In this document: in pieces, positions 36,203-45,864 of the stretch
Position numbering within the stretch: the first letter of the stretch is position 1
How the letters are laid out: the number at the start of each line of letters is the position of its first letter
The notes under the pieces: generated by a model
Seen by the model: the letters and a program-made list of their open reading frames with translations, nothing else
What the model was told of the DNA's origin: nothing
Databases searched by the model: none
Source: Thalassospira profundimaris
Lineage (GTDB): Bacteria; Pseudomonadota; Alphaproteobacteria; Rhodospirillales; Thalassospiraceae
Length of the DNA: 64,000 bases
NCBI RefSeq assembly: GCF_003326755.1
Contig: NZ_JPWH01000015.1
Coordinates: 56,877-120,876 of the forward strand
Reading direction: 5' to 3'
Made by a program: the position numbers and the translations under genes

Positions 36203-36628
36203 AAGAAATTGCTCATGCTAATACCCTGTGCGCTGAGCCTAACGACGAACAAGCTGCTCTACTCTTTAGCCTGCCTGACGCCACCGTGGCCGAATGTGTA
36301 GACCAAATCAATGGGTCAGTTTGGCCAACCAACACGCGATATCTCGACAAGGTGCTGATGGAAATTTCGCGGCAGGGCTTGATTTGATCTCTATCGCCGC
36401 GCGTTAGAATGCTGATCCGCATGATGCAGAGCGACCGGCAGCTTCGTCCCGCATCGCTCCCGTCTGACCTTTGAAAATGCTGCACTGTGTATCGAACGGC
36501 AGGTATGGTGAATGCCGCATAGCAGCGAGGCGCGATCCTGAACGGCGGCAGTGGGCCGATCAACCCGGACACGGTGATCACGGCTACAGTTCCGACGTCT
36601 GCGGCTGAGACAGGTGACATCCTTTCAG
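36203..36628. other. Cargo/backbone boundary region
   Basis: 426 bp between the ABC-3C operon and copG. Several short open frames exist but none resembles a family. The promoter of the ABC-3C operon should be at the left end. The right-hand junction of the cargo with the conjugation backbone must lie here, but no repeat marks it. Confidence 0.5.
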
Positions 36629-37057
36629 CTACCTGAGCCCCCCGTCCACATCCTCCGACACCTCCTGCCGCAGCTTCGGCCCCTGTGCGAGGCGCCGACC
36701 GAGAGCTGAGATAAACGCCTCGTAGCGCTCCCCAGCCTTTGCCCGCGCCGCTTTGGCCGCGGGTTCCGGCAGAGCCGGTGTTGTCGCAAGCCAGAAACGG
36801 ATGAACACCGCCAGGCTTTCGACGGAGATCCCGACATCGCGTTCCAGCCGGGTGATCCGCCTGTCGATTTGATCCAGGCGCCTGGCCAGAACCGCCTCGC
36901 GGCGCTCTGCGTCATCCGGGGAGAGAAAGGATGCGATCGCTGCCTCGGCCACCATCGATTGGGATCGATCACGCCGGGCGGCAAACTCCGCCAGCATCTG
37001 CATGACCTCAGGATCGAGGTAGACCGAAATCTTCGTCTTCTTGCGGCTGGTGGTCAT
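36629..37057 (-). CDS. CopG-family ribbon-helix-helix protein, TraG-associated
   Basis: A 142-residue protein with an N-terminal RHH fold (KTKISVYLDPEVMQMLAEFA) and a helical C-terminal part (VLARRLDQIDRRITRLERD). It follows traG by 2 bp. Genes of this type normally sit between traG and trbB and probably autoregulate the operon. Here the trbB side has been separated by cargo. Confidence 0.88.
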   Translation of the reverse strand: MTTSRKKTKISVYLDPEVMQMLAEFAARRDRSQSMVAEAAIASFLSPDDAERREAVLARRLDQIDRRITRLERDVGISVESLAVFIRFWLATTPALPEPAAKAARAKAGERYEAFISALGRRLAQGPKLRQEVSEDVDGGLR

Positions 37058-37059
37058 GA

Positions 37060-39045
37060 TCAAAGCTCCATGCCATCATCGGGATTGAGGGAGATCTGAC
37101 GTGCAACACCACGCATCTGCTGCATGACACTGCGGTTACGGACGGCGCCATCCTCCTCATCCTCGGGTGGGTCGAATTCAAACTCGTTCTCGAGAAGCGT
37201 CTGCTTGTCGACCGGCTGAGGCTGCGCCAGCTCCGGCTGAAGACGGCGCTCTGACGCTGTCGGGTCCTCATCCTCCGGTCCCGTCTCGGAGACTGGCTCC
37301 AGCTCGACGTCCTGCGTTGGTACGGCCAGACCGCTCCAGTCATCCTTCCCCGAGGCGCCCACCTCCACCAAGTCGGGTGGCGGCAAGACCCGTTCGGTAA
37401 ACCGCGAATCTTCGTAATACCGTGCTTTCGTCGCGCGGATCGGCGGAGTGCCTGCCACCATGACAATCTCTTCTGAAGGCGGCAGCTGCATGATTTCTCC
37501 GGGGGTGAGCAAGGCCCGCGCGGTTTCCGACCGGGACACCATGAGATGGCTGAGCCAGGGCGCCAGACGGTGCCCGGCATAGTTTTTCATCGCCTTCATC
37601 TCGGTTGCCGTGCCAAGAGCATCAGAAACCCGTTTGGCCGTACGCTCATCATTGGTCGCGAAGCTCACCCGGACGTGGCAATTGTCGAGGATCGAATTAT
37701 TCGGGCCGTAGGCCTTCTCGATCTGGTTCAACGACTGGGCGATGAGGAAGCTCTTCAGCCCGTAGCCCGCCATGAAGGCCAGCGCGCTCTCGAAGAAATC
37801 CAACCGGCCGAGCGCCGGGAACTCATCAAGCATCAGCAGCAGCCGATGCCGGTCATCCTTGCCCTGCAGGTCTTCGGTCAGGCGTCGGCCGACCTGGTTG
37901 AGGATCAGGCGGATGAGCGGCTTGGTGCGATTGATGTCAGATGGCGGCACCACGAGATACAGCGTGACAGGTCGCGCTCCCCCGACAATGTCGCCGATCC
38001 GCCAGTCGCAGCGGCGCGTGACCTGGGCGACGACAGGGTCGCGATAGAGGCCAAGGAAAGACATCGCCGTCGACAGCACACCGGAGCGTTCATTCTCGGA
38101 TTTGTTGAGCAATTCGCGGGCGGCACTGGCGACCACGGGATGCGGCCCCGCCCCGCCCAGATGTGACGTCCGCATCATCGCGCGGAGTGTGGACTCCACG
38201 GGACGCTGCGGGTCGGACAGGAAGTTGGCGACACCGGCCAGCGTCTTGTCCTTCTCGGCATAGAGGACGTGCAGGATCGCACCGACGAGCAGGCTGTGGC
38301 TGGTCTTCTCCCAGTGGTTTCGCCGCTCCAGACTTCCCTCGGGATCGACGAGAATATCCGCGATATTCTGGACATCGCGAACCTCCCATTCCCCGCAACG
38401 CACTTCCAGCAGCGGGTTGTAGGCCGAAGAGTTCGGATTGGTCGGATCGAACAGCAGGACCCGACCGTGCCGGGCCCGGAACCCGGCGGTCAACTGCCAG
38501 TTCTCGCCCTTGATGTCATGAACGATGGCCGAGCCGGGCCAAGTGAGAAGAGTGGGCACGACCAGCCCTACGCCCTTGCCGGAGCGCGTCGGTGCGAAGC
38601 AGAGCACATGCTCCGGCCCATCGTGGCGCAGGTATTCCCGGTCATAGCGACCGAGGACCACGCCATCCGGATCAAGAAGTCCGGCCGCCTTCACCTCGCC
38701 CATCTCCGCCCATCGGGCAGATCCATAGGTCGCGACGTTGCGGGCCTCGCGGGCGCGCCAGACCGACATAGCGATGGCCACCCCGATAGCAATGAAGCCC
38801 CCCGAGGCGGCGATGATCCCACCTGTCGCAAAGACCGGTGGCGCGTAGGCCTCATAGAAATACCACCACCAGAAGATGGCGGGAGGATAGTAGACGGGCG
38901 TCCCGAACAGCACGAACCAGGGCGGGCCCAGCTGTGCCTGATAGCCGAGGCTCGCGGCCACGTATTGCGTCGCGCCCCAGGTGGTGGCCAGAATGATGAG
39001 GAAGACGATGGAGATCTGCCCCCAAAGGATTTTTGTTGCGGACAT
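37060..39045 (-). CDS. traG: TraG / VirD4 coupling protein (T4CP)
   Basis: This 661-residue inner-membrane ATPase delivers the relaxosome to the mating pore. Two N-terminal TMs (about residues 8-30 and 70-95) precede Walker A APTRSGKGVGLVVP and Walker B LLLMLDEFPALGR. The motifs LLFDPTNPNSSAYNPL and SFLIAQSLNQIEKAYG are typical TraG. The tail is acidic. It lies 27 bp downstream of the relaxase gene. Confidence 0.95.
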   Translation of the reverse strand: MSATKILWGQISIVFLIILATTWGATQYVAASLGYQAQLGPPWFVLFGTPVYYPPAIFWWWYFYEAYAPPVFATGGIIAASGGFIAIGVAIAMSVWRAREARNVATYGSARWAEMGEVKAAGLLDPDGVVLGRYDREYLRHDGPEHVLCFAPTRSGKGVGLVVPTLLTWPGSAIVHDIKGENWQLTAGFRARHGRVLLFDPTNPNSSAYNPLLEVRCGEWEVRDVQNIADILVDPEGSLERRNHWEKTSHSLLVGAILHVLYAEKDKTLAGVANFLSDPQRPVESTLRAMMRTSHLGGAGPHPVVASAARELLNKSENERSGVLSTAMSFLGLYRDPVVAQVTRRCDWRIGDIVGGARPVTLYLVVPPSDINRTKPLIRLILNQVGRRLTEDLQGKDDRHRLLLMLDEFPALGRLDFFESALAFMAGYGLKSFLIAQSLNQIEKAYGPNNSILDNCHVRVSFATNDERTAKRVSDALGTATEMKAMKNYAGHRLAPWLSHLMVSRSETARALLTPGEIMQLPPSEEIVMVAGTPPIRATKARYYEDSRFTERVLPPPDLVEVGASGKDDWSGLAVPTQDVELEPVSETGPEDEDPTASERRLQPELAQPQPVDKQTLLENEFEFDPPEDEEDGAVRNRSVMQQMRGVARQISLNPDDGMEL

Positions 39046-39072
39046 GACTGTCGCTCCTTTCCTGTGTTTTGA

Positions 39073-40827
39073 TCAGAGGCCAAGACCGAGCTTGCGGCCG
39101 AAGTCCCAATCGACCCCGCCGTCTCCGCGCGCGACGCCGGTAACGTCCCGTCCGAGGTGTTTTTCGAGGGAAGGGGACCAGGGCACCAGCTGGAAGCCGA
39201 GCGCGCCGTCAGCTCCATAGCCCTCGATCATTGCAAAGCGCCCCGAAGCCAGCGCGAGACGCTGGCGATATAGGCCGCTGACGTAGTCGCCCGCTTCCGC
39301 CTTGTTGAACGGCAACCCGGTCTCCCCCGAGAGCTGCGCGCCAACCGCCTGCAGCTCCCGGTCGCGCAAGGTTCCGAGCAGGCGCCGGGCAAAGACCACT
39401 CTGCCGCCCCGCTGCTCGGCCAGCCCCTCCGAGGTCAAATGATCGCCCCGGGCGTCCAGGGCCTGCCGGACCTCGGCACCAAAGCCCTGGTCCGACAGCG
39501 CAAGCGGTTCCCGCGCGATGGCCTGCCGGTCGAGCCAGGTCGCCCCGGGCGCGATCACCTGCGCAGCGAGGTCCAGGTCTGACCGAACCGCCAGTGCGAC
39601 ACGACGCTGGCCGCGCGCATCGTCATAGGTGCGGAGTTCCACGATCGAGCCGGCGGCGCTGTCACCGGCAGCGTCGAGATGGGGCAGACGGACATGGTGG
39701 CTCCGGCCATCGACACCATCGACGACGGCATAGGCTGTCCCCTTCAGCTCGTCATCGAGACCCCGCTGGACCAGACGACCGATGACGGGAACATCGAGCC
39801 TCTCCGCGGCAAGCACAAAGCTCGAGGCCCCGCGCTCGATCCCCCGGTCCGTCAGGGCACGATGCATCCGCTTGATGATGTCGCCACGCTCCCCCATCTC
39901 GCGCAGGACTGCCTCGGCATCGTCCCTGATGTGCCATTGCGACTGTCCGATCTGGTCGGCGACGCCGAGCATTTCCAGCCGGCGCAACCGCCCGACCTTC
40001 AGTGTGTGAAACGCATCCGGCTGCCGATCCGCATCCGGCGCCATGTCGAGGATGCGCGAACGCCCTGCATCCCGCAGCAACTGACGGTCGAGCTGCGTCC
40101 AGCGCTCGGCCCCGATCTGTCGCTCAAGTGTCCGGCGGATGTCGAGATCGCTACGTGGGCCCAGTTCCTGGGTGATGAGATCCCGTGCCCTGTCCCGCAT
40201 GCCCTCCTTGATGTAGTCCCGCGAGATCACGAGATCCTGGCCGTCGTCGCGCGTACCCCGAACGATCAGATGGACATGCGGATGGGCGGTGTTCCAGTGA
40301 TCGACGCCGACCCAGTCAAGAGATGTGCCGAGATCCTGCTCCATCCGCCGGACGAGATCGCGGGTGAAGGATTGCAGGTCGGACATGTCCGGCGCGTCGT
40401 CGGGTGAGACGATGAAACGGAAATGATGACGGTCATCGCGACACCGCCCGGCAAAGGCCCGGCCATCGGCATCCTCCGTTCCGGGCCCGAAGAGCCTGGC
40501 CTTCTCCCCGTCCCGGGTCACGCCGTCCCGGCGCAGGTAATCGAGGTGGGCTCCGAGGGGCGCGGATTTCCCGCTGTGCCGGACCACACGCGCCTTGAAC
40601 ACCGCGCCGCGTGTGCGGGCGGTGATGAGGCGGTTGGCCTGAATGCTGGCACGCTGACCGCGCCCGAATCTGGACCGATTGCCCGTGGTGACGCGCCCGG
40701 CCCGCGAGACGCCACCGCCGGCCTTTTTCGCGGCAGCCAGAGCCTGTGCGATGAAGGGCCGGGCCTGCTGCGCCCGGGTAGAGCGGATACGCCCCGGGCG
40801 GATGCGGAACTCGCGATCACCGCGCAT
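39073..40827 (-). CDS. Relaxase (MOBP-like, DUF3363)
   Basis: A 584-residue transesterase that nicks oriT. The N-terminal catalytic part has a candidate Tyr in GAHLDYLRRDG, HHFRFIVSPDDAPDM, and motif III HWNTAHPHVHLIVRG with the HxH metal ligands. The remainder is the DUF3363 domain of alphaproteobacterial relaxases. ATG 40827 is preferred to the one five codons earlier on family length. The candidate oriT lies 60-150 bp upstream. Confidence 0.9.
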   Translation of the reverse strand: MRGDREFRIRPGRIRSTRAQQARPFIAQALAAAKKAGGGVSRAGRVTTGNRSRFGRGQRASIQANRLITARTRGAVFKARVVRHSGKSAPLGAHLDYLRRDGVTRDGEKARLFGPGTEDADGRAFAGRCRDDRHHFRFIVSPDDAPDMSDLQSFTRDLVRRMEQDLGTSLDWVGVDHWNTAHPHVHLIVRGTRDDGQDLVISRDYIKEGMRDRARDLITQELGPRSDLDIRRTLERQIGAERWTQLDRQLLRDAGRSRILDMAPDADRQPDAFHTLKVGRLRRLEMLGVADQIGQSQWHIRDDAEAVLREMGERGDIIKRMHRALTDRGIERGASSFVLAAERLDVPVIGRLVQRGLDDELKGTAYAVVDGVDGRSHHVRLPHLDAAGDSAAGSIVELRTYDDARGQRRVALAVRSDLDLAAQVIAPGATWLDRQAIAREPLALSDQGFGAEVRQALDARGDHLTSEGLAEQRGGRVVFARRLLGTLRDRELQAVGAQLSGETGLPFNKAEAGDYVSGLYRQRLALASGRFAMIEGYGADGALGFQLVPWSPSLEKHLGRDVTGVARGDGGVDWDFGRKLGLGL

Positions 40828-40884
40828 GGCAAATCCCCACACAGTGCGAAACTACACTGAATATCAGAACCTTAGGCACATCTC

Positions 40885-40990
40885 GCACGGTGCAGGCACG
40901 CGCCACACGGTGCGGAGCGCGGCAAAAACATGAACAAAAACAACCGCCCAACCGCCGCGCACCGTGCGCCCTTTTATCCTGCCATCCTTC
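40885..40990 (+). other. oriT: Candidate origin of transfer (oriT)
   Basis: TATCCTGC at 40975-40982 matches the RP4/MOBP nick consensus (cut after ATCCTG, between 40981 and 40982 on the plus strand). Just 5' of it is an imperfect inverted repeat: ACGGTGCGGAGCGCGGC (near 40913) and GCCGCGCACCGTGCG (near 40954), with a 3-base bulge. GCACGGTGC-type words recur. The position between the relaxase and transglycosylase promoters is typical of oriT. Confidence 0.6.
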
Positions 40991-41070
40991 GGTCGTGGTG
41001 CCCGCCACCACCGGCCGTCCCCTCAAACGCACTCCAGAGCACGATAGCATGCGAAGTGTCGTCGCGCGGA

Positions 41071-41835
41071 TCATGGCCGGACCTCACCAGTCTCCGGATG
41101 GACGAAGAGGCCCTCAGATTGCGGGGGGAGGCCCGCCTGCGGCAACGCCGGGACGGGCGAAGGAGCGCCGCCGACCGTCCGGTGAGGCGACACAGAACCG
41201 ATCGCAGACCCGCCGTCGTCGCGGCTGATGAAGATCGCCGCCTCACGCCAATCGAGCGGCCGGGCTGCAGCAACAGTGCCGCCCGATGGCCGCTCGCCAA
41301 GCAGCACGGGCGCAAGCGCAGCGACATAGGCGCGCGTCTCGGCCGGCAACGGACGATCCGCCAAACGGTATTCGTCGTAGCGGGCGGGACCGGCGTTATA
41401 GGCCGCCAGCATCGCCGCGACATTGCCATAGCGGTCCCACATCTCGCGCAGATAGGCCGTGCCCGCGAGGATGTTGTCACGCGGATCGTAAGGGTCTCGG
41501 CCAAAACCATGACGGATGCGCAGCCCGGTCCAGGTGTCGGGCATGACCTGCATCAGCCCCATCGCGCCAGCGGAAGAAACCGCACGCAGATCGCCCGCGC
41601 TCTCTGCCCGCATCACGGCCATGATCCAGGTCGTCGGAATGCCGAAGCGCTGCGACGCCTCGGTGACCTGGGCGGCGTAGGGATGCGCGGCGATTGCGTG
41701 TTCGGGCACACTGGTTTGCGCCAAGAGCGGCTGCGTGGCGGTGACCGGGATGAGGAGGCCGGAAAGAAGAAGGAGGAGAAGGCGGCGGCAGATGCCACCT
41801 CTCCCCGACGCGGGACGGGTGCGGGACATAATCAT
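41071..41835 (-). CDS. Lytic transglycosylase (VirB1-like)
   Basis: A 254-residue exported SLT-domain enzyme that opens peptidoglycan for the transfer apparatus. It has an N-terminal signal (LLLLLLSGLLIPVTA), the catalytic Glu in MRAESAGD, GLMQVMPDTW, and AYNAGPARYDEY. The C-terminal 60 residues are Pro-rich. It follows the DUF736 gene by 2 bp. Confidence 0.93.
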   Translation of the reverse strand: MIMSRTRPASGRGGICRRLLLLLLSGLLIPVTATQPLLAQTSVPEHAIAAHPYAAQVTEASQRFGIPTTWIMAVMRAESAGDLRAVSSAGAMGLMQVMPDTWTGLRIRHGFGRDPYDPRDNILAGTAYLREMWDRYGNVAAMLAAYNAGPARYDEYRLADRPLPAETRAYVAALAPVLLGERPSGGTVAAARPLDWREAAIFISRDDGGSAIGSVSPHRTVGGAPSPVPALPQAGLPPQSEGLFVHPETGEVRP

Positions 41836-41837
41836 CG

Positions 41838-42173
41838 TCAGTCCCGCTCGTCGCGTTTCTTAGGGCGGGTCCAGTGCAGCCCCCACGCCCTGCCCTCCTC
41901 GTCCGACTGGAACAGGCGCGCGCGTATCGGATGCCGGAAAACCGGATCATCGAGCAGGACCGAAACGAAAGCCCCTGCGGTTTCGCCGGTGTGTTTCCAG
42001 CCCGCGCCAACCTCCGGACCCTCCTCGTCACCGAGATGGATGCGATAGGCGGGAGCTTTCTCGGTATCGACGGCGTCGGTGGGAACAAAGGTCAGTTCCA
42101 GGTCGAGAGAGAGCGTACGCAGTTGTCCGGCATAGCCAGACGGGGTGCGGGTGAATTGACCGATCTGTGGCAT
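41838..42173 (-). CDS. DUF736 protein
   Basis: A 111-residue small beta-rich protein (MPQIGQFTRTPSGYAG, then AYRIHLGDEEGPEVGAGW). It is present in nearly all elements of this type between the transglycosylase and TraF. The molecular role is unknown. A second, more typical DUF736 lies at 47558. ATG 42173 fits the family better than one six codons upstream. Confidence 0.88.
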   Translation of the reverse strand: MPQIGQFTRTPSGYAGQLRTLSLDLELTFVPTDAVDTEKAPAYRIHLGDEEGPEVGAGWKHTGETAGAFVSVLLDDPVFRHPIRARLFQSDEEGRAWGLHWTRPKKRDERD

Positions 42174-42239
42174 TGGAGGCTCCTTCCTCATGCGGTGAAT
42201 GGGAGGCGGGTCGCTTGCGCGCCCCGCGATGGACGCGCG

Positions 42240-42782
42240 TCACCGCTCCGGCGCGTCCCAGACGAGGCGGCCATCGCCACCCTCGTCGGTGAACAGTGGA
42301 CTGGCTCGGCCGATCACTGCCGAGGTGGGGAACGGACCGAAGTAGCGGCCATCGAAGCTGTCAGAGACCGCCGGGTTCATCAGGAAGACTTCGCCCTCTA
42401 CGATGGTGCGGCAGCCCTGCCAGACGGGAAGATCGCGGCCCTGGCTGTCGCGCTCTCGCGCCTCCCCCAGGTGTCTGCCATCGACGGTGATCGCAGCGCC
42501 GTCACGGCAGATCCGTTGTCCCGGCAGCCCGGTGACGTGCTTCAGGATCGGCACATCGCGACCGACATAGCCGCGCGCGACCATGAAACCTGCAAAGGGT
42601 TCGGGCGGCATGACCGCGACCAGATCTGGCGCCGCGAGTCGGCCCACCGGCGCAATGGTGTAGAGACCAATTGGCACACTGGCCGAGGCGTTCCAGACCA
42701 GCCGTGGCGCAGTCGGAATGCTGCCGGCGATGACAGCGGCGAGCGCGGCAACCGTCACCATGATGTAGCGGGCGCGGCTCAT
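42240..42782 (-). CDS. traF: TraF, conjugative-transfer signal peptidase (S26)
   Basis: A 180-residue membrane serine peptidase that processes and cyclises the TrbC pilin. It has an N-terminal TM, the catalytic Ser region NASASVPIGLYTI, and the Lys box VPILKHVTGLPGQ, followed by GEVFLMNPAVSDSFDGRYFG. ATG 42782 overlaps the DUF2840 stop (ATGA); the longer frame to 42917 lies inside that gene. Confidence 0.92.
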   Translation of the reverse strand: MSRARYIMVTVAALAAVIAGSIPTAPRLVWNASASVPIGLYTIAPVGRLAAPDLVAVMPPEPFAGFMVARGYVGRDVPILKHVTGLPGQRICRDGAAITVDGRHLGEARERDSQGRDLPVWQGCRTIVEGEVFLMNPAVSDSFDGRYFGPFPTSAVIGRASPLFTDEGGDGRLVWDAPER

Positions 42783-43354
42783 TGCGTTCGCCTCTTCGAA
42801 AGCCTCACCGGAGCGTTCGACACGCTGCGCGAACCGAAGCTCACCTCCTGACGCCGGAGCCATGCGGCATGGCGTTCCGCCGTATAGGCGCGCGGCGCTT
42901 CGCCCGCCTTCATCCAATGCGCGACATGGCGCCAGTGGTCGGGATCGACGTCGGCAGGACCGATGCCGAGACCCTCGATGGCATCGACATGGCGGAGGAC
43001 CTTCTCAACCTTGGGCCAGCCTTCGATCTTCAACAAAATCTCGCCACCGGGGCGTACGAAAGGCAGCGTTTGATAGGAGTTACAAGCCGCGATCGCGCGC
43101 ACGATGTCGATGCGCGAAACAACGGTTCCATAGTCATTCGACGTCCAGCGGACGAAGCCAAATACGGCGCCGGGACGGAAAAAGACGATGCGGCGGCTGC
43201 GGTCGAGGATCTGCGTTCCGGCTTCTTGGCCGAACCGGATCCAGAACTCGATCCGCTTCTCCACCCAGGTCAGTTCTACGCGCGTCAGCGCGCCGCCGGA
43301 ATGGGCGTCGAAAGATCCGTCTCCGGTCACGCCAGGGATCACAAAGCCGGTCAT
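42779..43354 (-). CDS. DUF2840 protein
   Basis: A 191-residue soluble protein of unknown function, conserved in alphaproteobacterial conjugative elements between the ParA/RHH genes and traF. Recognisable parts are WVEKRIEFWIRFG, GAVFGFVRWTSNDYGT and IDIVRAIAACNSYQTLP. It overlaps both neighbours by 4 bp. Confidence 0.88.
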   Translation of the reverse strand: MTGFVIPGVTGDGSFDAHSGGALTRVELTWVEKRIEFWIRFGQEAGTQILDRSRRIVFFRPGAVFGFVRWTSNDYGTVVSRIDIVRAIAACNSYQTLPFVRPGGEILLKIEGWPKVEKVLRHVDAIEGLGIGPADVDPDHWRHVAHWMKAGEAPRAYTAERHAAWLRRQEVSFGSRSVSNAPVRLSKRRTQ

Positions 43355-43605
43355 TGTGGTTCTCCTTCGGGTTCCGGGTATTCGCGCCCGAGCAACTCGC
43401 GCAGCATGTCAGCGACAGTGACGCCGCGGCTGAAAGCTGCGACCTTGATGCGACCGCGCAGGTCCGGGGTAATGTCGATGGTGAGCCGGGCCGTGTAGAT
43501 CGCCGCCGCGCGACCGTGTGCAGATGGCGCCTCGCCAACCTTGATCCAGGTCTCGGCATCGACTGGCCGCGCGGCGAAACCACGCTTGTCATTGCGCCCG
43601 CTCAT
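43351..43605 (-). CDS. Small ribbon-helix-helix protein next to ParA
   Basis: An 84-residue protein. The last 50 residues form an RHH ([20 protein letters not shown], then [12 protein letters not shown]). It is probably the DNA-binding partner of ParA, in the place of ParB/ParG. It overlaps ParA and DUF2840 by 4 bp. Confidence 0.83.
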   Translation of the reverse strand: MSGRNDKRGFAARPVDAETWIKVGEAPSAHGRAAAIYTARLTIDITPDLRGRIKVAAFSRGVTVADMLRELLGREYPEPEGEPQ

Positions 43606-44255
43606 ACCGCCACCTTTCCAAGACCGAGGCGCCCGATCTCAGATGTCAGCGCCGCGATCTCTCGGGCAGCATGCGATTGACGGTTGATGTCACTGGCGAG
43701 GCGACCGGTTTGCGCCGCATCTGCAAAGACGACGCGCTGACCAATCGTGCTGGCAAGCACTGGAGGATTGTGATCCGCCAGCGCCTCGGCGGTGTCCCGG
43801 GCGATGACGGTGCGCGCGCTGCAGCGGTTGAGCAGGAAGCGGGCGACAAGTTCCGGCCGATAAATGCGGGCCTCCCCAAGGAGGGACAGCATCTCGACAG
43901 AGGCCCAGCCATCGAATGGCGAGGGCTGTACCGGGATCAGCACCAGATCGGCGGTGAGCAGCGCTGAGCGCATGAGCCCAGCAACACGCGGTGGGCCATC
44001 AATAACGACATGATCGACTGTGCGGGCAAGTTCAGGGACTTCGCGGTGCAGGGTGTCACGGGCCAAGCCGAGGGTGCCGAAGAGCCGCGGCAGACCTTCG
44101 CGGGCGCGTTGCTGCGACCAGTCCAGGGCGGAGCCTTGCGGGTCGGCATCGATCAGGGTGACACGCTTGCCCTGTATCGCCAATTCACCAGCAATATGGA
44201 GCGCCAGCGTCGTCTTGCCGACGCCACCCTTCTGATTGAGCAGAGCGATGATCAT
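43602..44255 (-). CDS. parA: ParA-family partition ATPase
   Basis: A 217-residue Walker-type ATPase with deviant Walker [16 protein letters not shown], switch [16 protein letters not shown] and Walker B VVIDGPPR. It lacks an N-terminal HTH, as in short ParA/Soj proteins. It should aid maintenance of the replicating or excised element. It overlaps repA and the RHH gene by 4 bp. Confidence 0.94.
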   Translation of the reverse strand: MIIALLNQKGGVGKTTLALHIAGELAIQGKRVTLIDADPQGSALDWSQQRAREGLPRLFGTLGLARDTLHREVPELARTVDHVVIDGPPRVAGLMRSALLTADLVLIPVQPSPFDGWASVEMLSLLGEARIYRPELVARFLLNRCSARTVIARDTAEALADHNPPVLASTIGQRVVFADAAQTGRLASDINRQSHAAREIAALTSEIGRLGLGKVAV

Positions 44256-45427
44256 TCGCCACCTCCCGGCAATTCGAGAGGAAGGCGGGGCGTATCTGGA
44301 TGATCGGAGGCTGCTGCGACACCCTGATCGGAAGCCGTTCGCGGCACCGATGGGGCGACGGCTGCCTTCGTCTTACCGGCCTGGCTGAGGCTTTTTGCGG
44401 TGGCACGGATGAGGTTTTCCACATCACGCGCGCGCTCTTCAAAGTTAGACTCTTTGTTAGACTCTAAGTTAAGGGGGCGGTTTCCTATTTCGTTTCCGTG
44501 CGTTACCCCCTGTTTGGGTTCCTGATAGCACGAGTCTCCGGTTCCCGATAGCACGATAGCCCGGGTTCCCGATAGCACGAGCCCATTCACAGGTTTTCTA
44601 CAGCCCGGAGTAGGCTCGAAAGCCAACAGCTTGCGGCCACCAACCTCTGTCTCGAGAAAGAGCGTGTAGCCCGGAAGCGGCTGCCGCCTGATGATGTCGC
44701 GAAGCTCGAAGGCAAACCGCTTGAAGGGCGACAGTGCCCCGGACTTCTGGTGAAGATGATGGAAGTCGAAACGCCAGCCATCCCGCTGCCGACCACCGTG
44801 CTTGCGCACCAGGCGATACAGCCAGCGGTCAAGTCCGCCGGTCAGGTCGAAATACGCCCGATCAATGGTGAGGACGAGCGCATTGTCGAGCACGGCCCGG
44901 TAGAACCAGTCGGGCACGATCAACTCGATGCCGTCCGGCCGCCCATCCCTGTCGCTGCGCTCCTGCCATTCGTTGATCCAGGAAAAGCGATGGCGGCGTC
45001 CTTCCGCCGGCTGCCGGATCGAGGTGGAGATCGTCGTCGACTGGAGACGATCCAGCGCCGCCTTCAGGCGCTGGTAATCCCGCGCACTGGTTCCGCGGCC
45101 GACATAGGTGAGGATCTCATATGGGGTGGCCGCCATCAGCCGGGAGGTGCGCAGCCCCGCGTCACGCGCCTCGACAATCTGGCTCGCCGCCCAGATCAGG
45201 ATGTCGGCATCCCAGATTGTGGCCATGCCGTGATCGGGAACCGCTTCGACCCGGATGCTGACGCTGCCAGCGGCAAAGTCGATCGGTGCGACCCGTTTCG
45301 ACTTGGCGAGAGAAAAGAAGGGATAGGCCATGAGGTCCTGCGCATCTCTGGGGGCGAAATCCCCGGGCAGCGCGCGGAACAGATCGAGCTGTCCGCGCTC
45401 GGAACGGGGTTTGCGTCCATCGGTCAT
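44252..45427 (-). CDS. repA: RepA, RPA-type replication initiator
   Basis: A 391-residue initiator. The family core spans residues 1-280: [60 protein letters not shown]. The C-terminal third is low-complexity and contains a peptide repeat ([14 protein letters not shown]) produced by iteron-like DNA repeats in the gene. It indicates that the element can replicate autonomously, as a plasmid or after excision. It overlaps parA by 4 bp. Confidence 0.9.
   Translation of the reverse strand: MTDGRKPRSERGQLDLFRALPGDFAPRDAQDLMAYPFFSLAKSKRVAPIDFAAGSVSIRVEAVPDHGMATIWDADILIWAASQIVEARDAGLRTSRLMAATPYEILTYVGRGTSARDYQRLKAALDRLQSTTISTSIRQPAEGRRHRFSWINEWQERSDRDGRPDGIELIVPDWFYRAVLDNALVLTIDRAYFDLTGGLDRWLYRLVRKHGGRQRDGWRFDFHHLHQKSGALSPFKRFAFELRDIIRRQPLPGYTLFLETEVGGRKLLAFEPTPGCRKPVNGLVLSGTRAIVLSGTGDSCYQEPKQGVTHGNEIGNRPLNLESNKESNFEERARDVENLIRATAKSLSQAGKTKAAVAPSVPRTASDQGVAAASDHPDTPRLPLELPGGGE
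44517..44580. repeat. Iteron-like direct repeats inside repA
   Basis: Three copies of GGTTCCYGATAGCACGA start at 44517, 44540 and 44564 (spacing 23 and 24 bp, about two helical turns). The first has one mismatch. They lie in the repA coding strand and are the likely RepA-binding sites of an origin nested in the gene. Confidence 0.75.
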
Positions 45428-45445
45428 GACGGCATTGCCGCTGCG

Positions 45446-45727
45446 TCAGCGCACGAAGCGGCGGGGCTGCGGCAGATTGGCGAGCGTGTGGCGTTTCGCC
45501 GGCAACACCTGCCCGCGCGGGTCGGATGTCGAGGTGACAGCGCCGCGTCCGACCCAGGCCTGCAGGTCCTCGATCGCATAGACCACGCGTCCGCCCAGCT
45601 TGTGGTACGCGGGACCGGTGCCATAGGTCCGGTGCTTCTCCAGCGTCCGAGCCGACAGGCTCAGGAACTGCGCGGCCTCCTTGGTGCGCAGATAGCGCGG
45701 GGGAAGTTCGGTTGAGATGGCGGACAT
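45446..45727 (-). CDS. AlpA/excisionase-type HTH protein (RdfS-like)
   Basis: A 93-residue protein with a MerR-like winged HTH (PRYLRTKEAAQFLSLSARTL, then YHKLGGRVVYAIEDLQAWV). This family includes RdfS, the recombination directionality factor of the Mesorhizobium ICEMlSymR7A element. It lies upstream of repA and parA on the same strand and downstream of the FseA-like gene, so it is a candidate excisionase and operon activator. Confidence 0.8.
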   Translation of the reverse strand: MSAISTELPPRYLRTKEAAQFLSLSARTLEKHRTYGTGPAYHKLGGRVVYAIEDLQAWVGRGAVTSTSDPRGQVLPAKRHTLANLPQPRRFVR

Positions 45728-45864
45728 CGGGCGTCTCCCTACTGTGTGTGACTAGTGCCGCGAAACAGCGGCTGATGACGGTCACGATGGCGAAGCGCGT
45801 CCGGTCAGATGCAGTGGGAAGGTAGCAGGGGTAAATCCGCACACCGCGGCGCGGGATCGCCGAA

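Noticed and set aside
36213..36620. 135-codon minus-strand frame before copG
   Set aside because: No ribosome-binding site, no family pattern and unusual composition. Treated as boundary DNA.
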